Source: Phycisphaerales bacterium
Lineage (GTDB): Bacteria; Planctomycetota; Phycisphaerae; UBA1845; UTPLA1
Length of the DNA: 64,000 bases
Assembly: GCA_020639075.1 (NCBI GenBank)
Contig: JACKHI010000001.1
Coordinates: 2,418,001 to 2,482,000 of the forward strand
Reading direction: 5' to 3'
Below are positions 26,677 through 33,289 of this stretch, in pieces. Both the position numbers and the translations under genes were made by a program. Position 1 is the first letter of the stretch; each line of letters starts with the position of its first letter. The notes below the pieces were generated by a model, which ran no database searches, was not told the DNA's origin, and saw nothing but the letters and a program-made list of their open reading frames with translations.

Positions 26677-29220
26677 ATGTCCCGTCTTTGTTGTGCTTCG
26701 ATCAAACGATTTATCCCGATTCTCATGATCGCCGTATCGCTGGCCTTTAACGGGAAGGCACTTGCGAGACCCAACATCCGTTCGGCGTTCTTCGCCGAGT
26801 ATCCGAGCGCCGTCGGATCGGTGCTCGACAGCGTTCCCAGCCGCAGCAATCACTGCGGACTCTGTCATTTCAGTTTCACTGGCGGCGGCGCGCTCAATCC
26901 ATATGGAGCACTCGTCGGCTCGGCGTTGCCGAGTTTCCCGAGCACGACAACGGGACGCCGCCAGGCAATCCAGTCGATCGAAAACGACGACGCCGACGGC
27001 GACCTGTTCAGCTCGCTCATTGAAATCACTGACGTCAGCACGTTTTCAAATACGCCGACGTTTCCGGGACTGACTTCCGGCAACGTCGCCGCCGTCAGCA
27101 ACGTCAGCATCACGGACCTGCAGGACTATCTCACACCAACGGCAGGCGGCGACACAACGCCGCCCGATGTAACGCTGATCTCGCCGAACGGCGGTGACAA
27201 CCTGACAGCCAACGCGCCAACGACAGTCCAGTGGACGGCCACGGATGCAAGCGGCGTGTCAGGCGTGAACTTATATCTGTCCGAAGACGACGGTGGAACC
27301 TATCGCCTTATCGCGCAGAATCTGACCAACACAGGCACGTACAGCTGGTATCCCGCCAATCGGCCCGGCGCAGAAATGCGCGTGCGCGTCGAAGCCACGG
27401 ACAACGCTCAGAACACGAACCACGACGATAGCAATTCAGTGTTTACGATCGATTCACCGCCGGGCGGTCTCGCGCCGACGACGTTGCGCGACTTCGATCA
27501 GCCTGGGACGCAACCGTTCGAAGGCGGAATGCCGCTCAACGCGCCCAGCGTCTGCGCCGTCTGTCACGGCAATTACAATTCGACAGTCGAGCCCTACTAC
27601 AACTGGCAGGGAAGCATGATGGCGCACGCATCGCGCGATCTGTTGTTCGAGGCCGGCATGACGATCGGCAACCAGGATGCGCCGGATTCGGGTGATCTCT
27701 GCCTGCGTTGTCACATCCCGAACGGCTGGCTGCAAGGTCGATCGGTGCCGACGGACGGCTCCCGGATGCTTGCGACCGACAAGGTCGGCGTCTCGTGCGA
27801 CATGTGCCATCGTCTTGTCGATCCCGTGTACAGCCCCGGAGAGAATCCGTCGGAAGATGCGGGAATCCTCGCGGCGCTGTCGATGCCGGGCAGCGAATTC
27901 GGCAACGGCATGGCCGTTATCGATCCGACGGGAACGCGTCGCGGACCGTTTGTCGATGCGACGAGCGGACACACGGTTCTCGTGTCGGCCTTCCATCGCG
28001 AGGCAGCGATCTGCGGGACGTGTCACGACGTGAGCAACACGGCCTTTCAGAATGACGGCGCGGGGAATTTCGTTCCGAACAATTTTGACGAATCGGCGCC
28101 GACATTTTCAGCGCATAGCCTGCTGCCGATCGAGCGCACCTACAGCGAGTGGTTCTACAGCGACTACAACACGGCGCAGGGCGTGTTTGCACCGGAGTTC
28201 GGCGGTAACAAGGACTTTGTCGCCTCCTGCCAGGATTGTCACATGCGCGATGTAACGGGCAAGGGATGCTCACTGCCAAGCGCACCGACGAGAAGCGATC
28301 TGCCGCTGCACGACATGACAGGCGGCAGCACCTGGCTGCCCGGCCTGCTGAGCGCCATGTTTCCAGGTGAAGTAAACGATGCGGCACTGCAGGCCGGCAT
28401 CGCGCGCGCCCGCTACATGTTGCAGAATGCAGCGCAACTGGCGGCGGAACAGGACGGTGCACAGCTCAAAGTAACCGTCACAAACAACACGGGCCACAAG
28501 CTGCCGACGGGCTATCCGGAAGGTCGGCGCGTGTGGATCAACGTGAAGTACTTCGATGACGGCATGACGCTGCTCGGCGAATCCGGCGCGTACAACGCGG
28601 GAACGGGCGAACTGACGCACGACGCGGCGATCAAGATCTACGAAACGAAGCCGGGCCTCGATGCAGTGACCGCGGGGCTGGTCGGCGTCGATCCGGGGCC
28701 TTCCTTCCATTTCGTTCTGAACAACAAGATCTACAAGGACAATCGCATCCCGCCGCGCGGGTTCGCAAACGCGGCCTACGATCAGTTCGGTGGGACGCCC
28801 GTCGGTGCGACATACGCGGACGGGCAGTATTGGGACGACACATTCTACACACCACCGGCCGGTGCGACGTCGGCGCAAGTCACGCTCTACTACCAGAGCA
28901 CGAGCAAGGAGTTCGTCGAGTTCCTCCGCGACGCCAACACGACGAATACGAAGGGCCAGGAGATGTACGACCTCTGGAACAACAACGGCAAGTGTCCACC
29001 CGAAGTGATGGCGCAGTTAACGATTCCGCTCGATCTCGTGATCGTCGGCGACATCGACGGCGACGGCGACGTGGACGAGACGGATCTCGGCTTCTTCGCC
29101 GGCGTGCTCGTCGGAACGGATCTGGACGCGGAGCACGTTGCGCGATCGGATATCAATGCCGACTCAGCGGCAGACGGTCTGGACGTGCAGGGATTTGTGG
29201 GCGCGCTCTTGGCGGGATAG
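26677..29220 (+). CDS. Secreted hexaheme c-type cytochrome with C-terminal dockerin
   Basis: 847 residues from an ATG with GGAGG eight bases upstream. A signal peptide (IPILMIAVSLAFNGKALA) targets it outside. Six heme-binding CxxCH motifs are seen: CGLCH (C60), CAVCH (C293), CLRCH (C342), CDMCH (C374), CGTCH (C446) and CQDCH (C518). Between the first and second lies an Ig-like domain (~155-265, with SPNGGDNL and VRVEATDNAQN). A beta-rich region follows, and residues ~789-847 are a type I dockerin with two calcium loops (DIDGDGDVDETDLGFF and DINADSAADGLDVQGF). Multiheme proteins transfer electrons; a dockerin end is otherwise a protein-docking module. The partner is unknown, and no other redox gene is adjacent. 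Confidence 0.92.
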   Translation: MSRLCCASIKRFIPILMIAVSLAFNGKALARPNIRSAFFAEYPSAVGSVLDSVPSRSNHCGLCHFSFTGGGALNPYGALVGSALPSFPSTTTGRRQAIQSIENDDADGDLFSSLIEITDVSTFSNTPTFPGLTSGNVAAVSNVSITDLQDYLTPTAGGDTTPPDVTLISPNGGDNLTANAPTTVQWTATDASGVSGVNLYLSEDDGGTYRLIAQNLTNTGTYSWYPANRPGAEMRVRVEATDNAQNTNHDDSNSVFTIDSPPGGLAPTTLRDFDQPGTQPFEGGMPLNAPSVCAVCHGNYNSTVEPYYNWQGSMMAHASRDLLFEAGMTIGNQDAPDSGDLCLRCHIPNGWLQGRSVPTDGSRMLATDKVGVSCDMCHRLVDPVYSPGENPSEDAGILAALSMPGSEFGNGMAVIDPTGTRRGPFVDATSGHTVLVSAFHREAAICGTCHDVSNTAFQNDGAGNFVPNNFDESAPTFSAHSLLPIERTYSEWFYSDYNTAQGVFAPEFGGNKDFVASCQDCHMRDVTGKGCSLPSAPTRSDLPLHDMTGGSTWLPGLLSAMFPGEVNDAALQAGIARARYMLQNAAQLAAEQDGAQLKVTVTNNTGHKLPTGYPEGRRVWINVKYFDDGMTLLGESGAYNAGTGELTHDAAIKIYETKPGLDAVTAGLVGVDPGPSFHFVLNNKIYKDNRIPPRGFANAAYDQFGGTPVGATYADGQYWDDTFYTPPAGATSAQVTLYYQSTSKEFVEFLRDANTTNTKGQEMYDLWNNNGKCPPEVMAQLTIPLDLVIVGDIDGDGDVDETDLGFFAGVLVGTDLDAEHVARSDINADSAADGLDVQGFVGALLAG

Positions 29221-29534
29221 CCGGCCCTCACTGACAGACGTGGACCTGAGCTTGCGCGTGTTCGAGCAGCAGATCGAGACCAACAACCGATACGGCGAGT
29301 CGGGTACGTCGTGATCGTCGTGTTGGGCGGCATTCCTCGGCATCAAGCAAGGGATGGTCTCCTCGTCGGGCAGCGCACACCCCAACCTGCGACGAATAGC
29401 TCAACTCGTAGGCCCGGTCAGCGGCCGATAATCACACTTTCCCTGATAGTCGGCATCGAAATCTATTGACTCTTGACGGGCCCACATGAATAATGACTCA
29501 CCAGTCAGTGACTGAATAATCAGATTGGAATCGG
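29221..29534. other. 314-bp intergenic region with the TetR operator
   Basis: The first ~230 bases show no gene or clear terminator. The last ~70 bases hold the regulatory region of the TetR gene: TTGACT (29466-29471) with TAATGA (29491-29496) at a 19-base spacing, and the palindrome at 29502. Confidence 0.5.
29502..29514. promoter_or_regulatory. Candidate operator of the TetR regulator
   Basis: CAGTCAGTGACTG is a perfect 13-base palindrome 20 bases before the start codon of the TetR gene. An overlapping TGACT...AGTCA half-site pair lies just upstream (29494-29507). TetR proteins commonly repress their own gene by binding such ACTGACT/AGTCAGT palindromes. Confidence 0.5.
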
Positions 29535-30128
29535 ATGGTCACAGCCCCCACAGCCAGGACCAGGAAGAAGCGGAAAACGCGTGAGCAATTGCTCGAGGCG
29601 GCCTTCAACGTGTTCTGCCAACAGGGGATTACGAACACGCGAATGGGCGATATTGCGGATGCCGCATCAGTGGCGCACGGAACCGTGTTTCTCCATTTCT
29701 CTTCCAAGGACGAAATGATCTCAGAGGTGATCAAGGCCTATTCCGGGCGAATCGCACTTCGACTGCACGACATGGTCAAAGAAAAAGCGACGGTCCGGGA
29801 TATCCTCGAAGCGCACATCCAGGGGCTTGGCGAATTCGAGGATTTCTACTTTCGTCTCGTTTCGGAGGCGTCCCAGCTCCCCCAAAGCGCGAGAACGACG
29901 ATGATCGGGATTCAATCAGCCGTGTCGATCCATCTCGCCGAAGCGGCGAAACACCAGATCGAACGAGGCGAGATACGGCCTGTCGAAACCGCATTACTGT
30001 TTAATACCTGGATCGGGCTGGTCAATCACTACGTACTGAACCGAACGCTCTTTGCGCCAACGGGATCCGTGCTGCATCGTTGGGGCGCGGCACTCGTCGA
30101 CCATTACCTGGGACTGTTGTCCTACTGA
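29535..30128 (+). CDS. TetR/AcrR family transcriptional regulator
   Basis: 197 residues. The N-terminal helix-turn-helix (~15-60) reads REQLLEAAFNVFCQQGITNTRMGDIADAASVAHGTVFLHF and then SSKDEMI, the classic TetR pattern. The C-terminal ligand domain is helical and of the usual length. It likely represses itself and the small zinc-ribbon gene 16 bp downstream through the palindrome at 29502. The ligand is unknown. No efflux pump gene is adjacent. Confidence 0.93.
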   Translation: MVTAPTARTRKKRKTREQLLEAAFNVFCQQGITNTRMGDIADAASVAHGTVFLHFSSKDEMISEVIKAYSGRIALRLHDMVKEKATVRDILEAHIQGLGEFEDFYFRLVSEASQLPQSARTTMIGIQSAVSIHLAEAAKHQIERGEIRPVETALLFNTWIGLVNHYVLNRTLFAPTGSVLHRWGAALVDHYLGLLSY

Positions 30129-30144
30129 CAAGAGGGAGATTGCG

Positions 30145-30381
30145 ATGAGCAAACACTGTGTGGCCTGCGGGATGCCGATGACGAGCGCCGACGACTTTGC
30201 CATGGGCGACTCGACAAAATCCCATTGTAAACACTGCGCGCGTCCCGATGGGACGATGAAGTCACAACAGGAAGTTCTCGACGGCATGACGGCATTCATC
30301 GTTCGCACTCAGGGAATGGACGAAACTGCCGCGCGGGCAATGGCGTCGGAAATGATGGGCAAACTGCCGGCATGGCAATAA
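30145..30381 (+). CDS. Small zinc-ribbon protein
   Basis: 78 residues with a GAGGGAG Shine-Dalgarno. The first half is a treble-clef/ribbon with four cysteines (CVACGMPM...CKHCARPDG). The second half is a helical tail (LDGMTAFIVRTQGMDETAARAMASEMM). It resembles the putative zinc-ribbon domain proteins often found after regulators. It lies 16 bp after the TetR gene and is probably co-transcribed with it. The molecular role is unknown. Confidence 0.8.
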   Translation: MSKHCVACGMPMTSADDFAMGDSTKSHCKHCARPDGTMKSQQEVLDGMTAFIVRTQGMDETAARAMASEMMGKLPAWQ

Positions 30382-30483
30382 CACGTTGCGTCACAGGGAC
30401 GCTTCGTCACGTGCGTTTCCATTTCATGAACCCGATGCGTGCCCGCGTCGGCCAAGCCGGCGAACTTTCCAGGGATAGTCGAC

Positions 30484-30981
30484 ATGCCAACGAGGAAACC
30501 GGCCAAACGTCGAAAAAGCGCCCGAGAGAAGCTGGAAGCGGTACATCCGAGTCACGGTGCAATTGAAGCGATTCCAGCGATGTGGCAAGCAAAGTTGGGC
30601 AGCGGAACGATGCTGATCCCGCGTCCTTTAGACGTCGATGCCGTCATGAAGAGAGTTCGGAAGGGCAAACTCGTCACGATGGGACTGATTCGACAATATC
30701 TCGCCCAAGCTGCGGGTGCGTCGTGTGCATGTCCATTGACAACGGGAATTTTTGCGAGGCTGGCGGCGGAAGCGGCGGAAGAAGATCGATCAAAGGGCAA
30801 GCGCCGCATAACACCTTACTGGCGGACGATTCGCGACGATGGCAAGCTGAATGAGAAGTTCCCGGGCGGAGCCGCGGCGCAGGCGGCACTATTGGAAGAT
30901 GAGGGATTCTCGATCACGCCGGGTTCGGGCAAGCAGCCGCCGCGAGTTGCGGAATTTGCGAAACACCTGATGCGTCTTTGA
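30484..30981 (+). CDS. MGMT-like (alkyltransferase-related) protein
   Basis: 165 residues from the ATG with AGGGA eight bases upstream. The segment GTMLIPRPLDVDAVMKRV...KLVTMGLIRQYLAQAA, then CPLTTGIFARLAAEAAEED and ITPYWRTIRDDGKLNEKFPGG, matches a family annotated as MGMT-domain (6-O-methylguanine DNA methyltransferase DNA-binding domain) proteins. The canonical PCHR acceptor motif is not seen; CPLTTG occupies a comparable place. It may therefore be an alkyltransferase-like protein that binds damaged DNA rather than repairing it. The basic N-terminus (TRKPAKRRKSAREKL) fits nucleic-acid binding. Confidence 0.72.
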   Translation: MPTRKPAKRRKSAREKLEAVHPSHGAIEAIPAMWQAKLGSGTMLIPRPLDVDAVMKRVRKGKLVTMGLIRQYLAQAAGASCACPLTTGIFARLAAEAAEEDRSKGKRRITPYWRTIRDDGKLNEKFPGGAAAQAALLEDEGFSITPGSGKQPPRVAEFAKHLMRL

Positions 30982-31104
30982 CCTGTTGGATCAATGGCCC
31001 TGTCGAAGACCGCCTGTCACGCCCGCCGTGGGACGGAGCGCAGGCCGGCGCCGATTCACCGCTAGAATGCCTGACCACTCCACCGACCTGACAATCCATC
31101 ACGA

Positions 31105-31716
31105 TTAATCGTCCCAAAGCGGCGCATCGAGCACGAGGCCGGCGTCGTTGATTCTCTCATGCAGATCAAATGCGTCGAAACGCGACATGGCTTTCGTGTG
31201 AACCGTTTGGTTCGCCGCCAGCGCTTCGATTGTGTCGTTCGTTCCGACACCCAGGTCAAGATGGTTGTGCAAAATCCGCAGCGTCGCGCGCGTCTTGTGC
31301 CAATCGTTCAGGCGCCGAATCGTGCAGACGACTGGGTTGTCGTCAAAAATCCGAAACCCTGCCTGATCCCCCCATTCGGCCCGGGTCTGCGAATACGGCT
31401 TGGCGAAGAAGCGCATGCCGGCGTCACTCAGGATGAGCGCCATCTGCTCGGCAGCGGCCGTCCGATCCTCCGCGGTACGCGCCTCGATGCCGCACTCCGC
31501 CAATAGGCCCACGCTTTCCGCGCGAAATGGGTCCCGGTCGATTGCGAGATAGAGTCGCGCTTCACTGGCGCGCGTTGAGAGATCGGCGTCGACGAGATGG
31601 CGATGACCGGCAACGTCCCGTTCGAATCGCATCTTGTGCTCAGGATTGCGGCAAAACCCCGCAGGCTCCAGCACCGGCGTGACGCGCCTGATGAACTCCT
31701 TATTGAAAGACGCCAT
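31105..31716 (-). CDS. Hypothetical protein, DUF4304-like
   Basis: 203 residues from an ATG with GGAGGG at a good distance. It is cytoplasmic, without membrane helices. The opening MASFNKEFIRRVTPVLEPAGF and the spacing of later aromatic residues resemble DUF4304-type proteins, but I am not certain. Neighbours on the plus strand are unrelated, so function cannot be inferred. Confidence 0.7.
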   Translation of the reverse strand: MASFNKEFIRRVTPVLEPAGFCRNPEHKMRFERDVAGHRHLVDADLSTRASEARLYLAIDRDPFRAESVGLLAECGIEARTAEDRTAAAEQMALILSDAGMRFFAKPYSQTRAEWGDQAGFRIFDDNPVVCTIRRLNDWHKTRATLRILHNHLDLGVGTNDTIEALAANQTVHTKAMSRFDAFDLHERINDAGLVLDAPLWDD

Positions 31717-32644
31717 CTCGCCCTCCAGATTGCTTCCGGGGCGCCAATTCGAACCATGCGGGCTTTGCCCCGACAATTGACACCGACTCAATCGTCCCGC
31801 GCGTTATCCCAGTATGCAACATCGATCGCCTGACGAACGACCACACGCGCATCGTGGATCGGCAATCCGAATCAAACGATTCCCTAACAGGTCGCGGCTG
31901 CCGATCAGCTCACCGCTCCACATCCGGCCGGAGTACTCCCTTCACACTCCACACTCAAAACCGAACACCTATGACTGAAGACGCACCGCCATCAAATCGA
32001 CACCCACACTCAAGACTCAAAACTCAAGACTCGCAGCCGAACCCCCGAACGCCGACCAGGCATCTCTCTCGTGATGCCGCGCAACCACCCCATTAAGTCC
32101 GCCTTCGCGCTGGCCCGCCATCGAGCGGTTGATCGTCCCCGCGACCAAATGGGGACGCGGATTGGGGGCATACCCTGTCGCGCGTCGATGGAAACCCACG
32201 CCGATCGCCTCACGATCGAATGGCTGCCGCCGAACCGCCCGAGCATTGAATTAGTCGAACAACAGCGGGGCCATTCGAAACGGACACTCCCGGCAATCGT
32301 CCTATCCAATTCCCCTGAATACCTCGTCGCCGCCTTCCGCCACGGCGTCAGCTGGATCAACAGTCGTCGAAACAAGATGGGATTCACGTTCGACAGCGAC
32401 GATCTTCAGCAAGAAGCTGCATGAAGCGCTTTTCCCCTCGACTTGCCGCGCAGAATGCTCGGCAATCCTGGCTCCAGCGACGACCCGCGACGCGGATTCG
32501 AGTCGCGATTTGAGGCGATCGGAGGGAAATCGGGCCCCACTGCGTCATGCAATCCGAGGAGATCTCGTTATTGCGGTGAAATACCTGCGATGATGCGCCT
32601 CGGCGATTATCGTTCTCGCGGTTCAATGCCGTATAATCGTCGTC
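31717..32644. other. 928-bp region without a convincing gene
   Basis: Overlapping frames exist on both strands (for example 32071-32424 plus and 32010-32387 minus), but none has a Shine-Dalgarno, a recognisable domain or consistent codon use. At 31940-32034 the DNA is rich in short CACTCAAGACTCAAAACTCA type units, similar in style to the repeat DNA inside thiC. The last bases hold the promoter of the sigma factor gene. It may be a decayed gene region. Confidence 0.5.
32632..32637 (+). promoter_or_regulatory. Consensus -10 box giving a leaderless sigma-factor mRNA
   Basis: A perfect TATAAT ends seven bases before the ATG at 32645, so the first transcribed base should be at or next to the A of the start codon. 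There is no Shine-Dalgarno and no good -35. Confidence 0.5.
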
Positions 32645-33289
32645 ATGACGGGGTCCCGGGCACAATTCGATGACGAGGCGGTGCGCGCCGCGAGCAACGG
32701 TGACTCGCAGCAGCGCTCCCACGTGGTCACGTGCCTGGCGGAGCAGGTTCGCACAATGGTCGTCATACGGCTGGCGCCTTCCCCGATGCGGGCGCAAGAC
32801 GTCGATGACATCGTACAGGAATCTCTGGCGGCCATTTCGCAGGCTTTGCCGGCGATGCGCGAGCCGTCAGTCGGGTCGTTGCGAGCCCTGGCGTCGACCG
32901 TTGTGACCCGCAAAGTCGCCAACTACCTCGCTGACGCCAAGCGTCGTTCAAATGAGCAGGCGATCTCACTGAACGTGCCGATGGGCGACGGCTCGACCGT
33001 GGGCGCACTGCGTCATTTGCTGTCGGCAAGCGGGATCTCTCCCGGGAGCATCGCGGCTCGGCGAGAGTTGATCCACAATCTTCTTCTCTCACTGGCAGCG
33101 ATGAAGGATACGCATCGCGAGGTCATTACGATGGCCATCATCGACCAACTGCCGATCACTGAGGTTGCCGAGCGAATGAACCTCACGCGCGCAGCGGCAT
33201 CGATGCTCCTATTCCGGGCGATGAAGACGCTGCGCCGCAACATCACGGGGTCCAGCCGTATCGGAGGCAGTCATGAACCTGCATCCTGA
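32645..33289 (+). CDS. ECF-type RNA polymerase sigma factor
   Basis: 214 residues. Region 2 is around MRAQDVDDIVQESLAAISQAL with RALASTVVTRKVANYLAD. Region 4 is LAAMKDTHREVITMAIIDQLPITEVAERMNLTRAAASMLLFRAM. It would direct RNA polymerase to a specific regulon. Its 3' end overlaps the kinase gene start by 17 bp, so the two are co-expressed; a sigma factor coupled to a Ser/Thr kinase suggests activation by phosphorylation rather than by a classic anti-sigma factor (inference from ECF-kinase pairs known in several bacteria). The transcript looks leaderless. Confidence 0.9.
   Translation: MTGSRAQFDDEAVRAASNGDSQQRSHVVTCLAEQVRTMVVIRLAPSPMRAQDVDDIVQESLAAISQALPAMREPSVGSLRALASTVVTRKVANYLADAKRRSNEQAISLNVPMGDGSTVGALRHLLSASGISPGSIAARRELIHNLLLSLAAMKDTHREVITMAIIDQLPITEVAERMNLTRAAASMLLFRAMKTLRRNITGSSRIGGSHEPAS

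Noticed and set aside
32010..32424. Overlapping short frames on both strands in the 31.7-32.6 kb gap
   Set aside because: No Shine-Dalgarno, domain or consistent codon pattern; listed only as a region of uncertain content.
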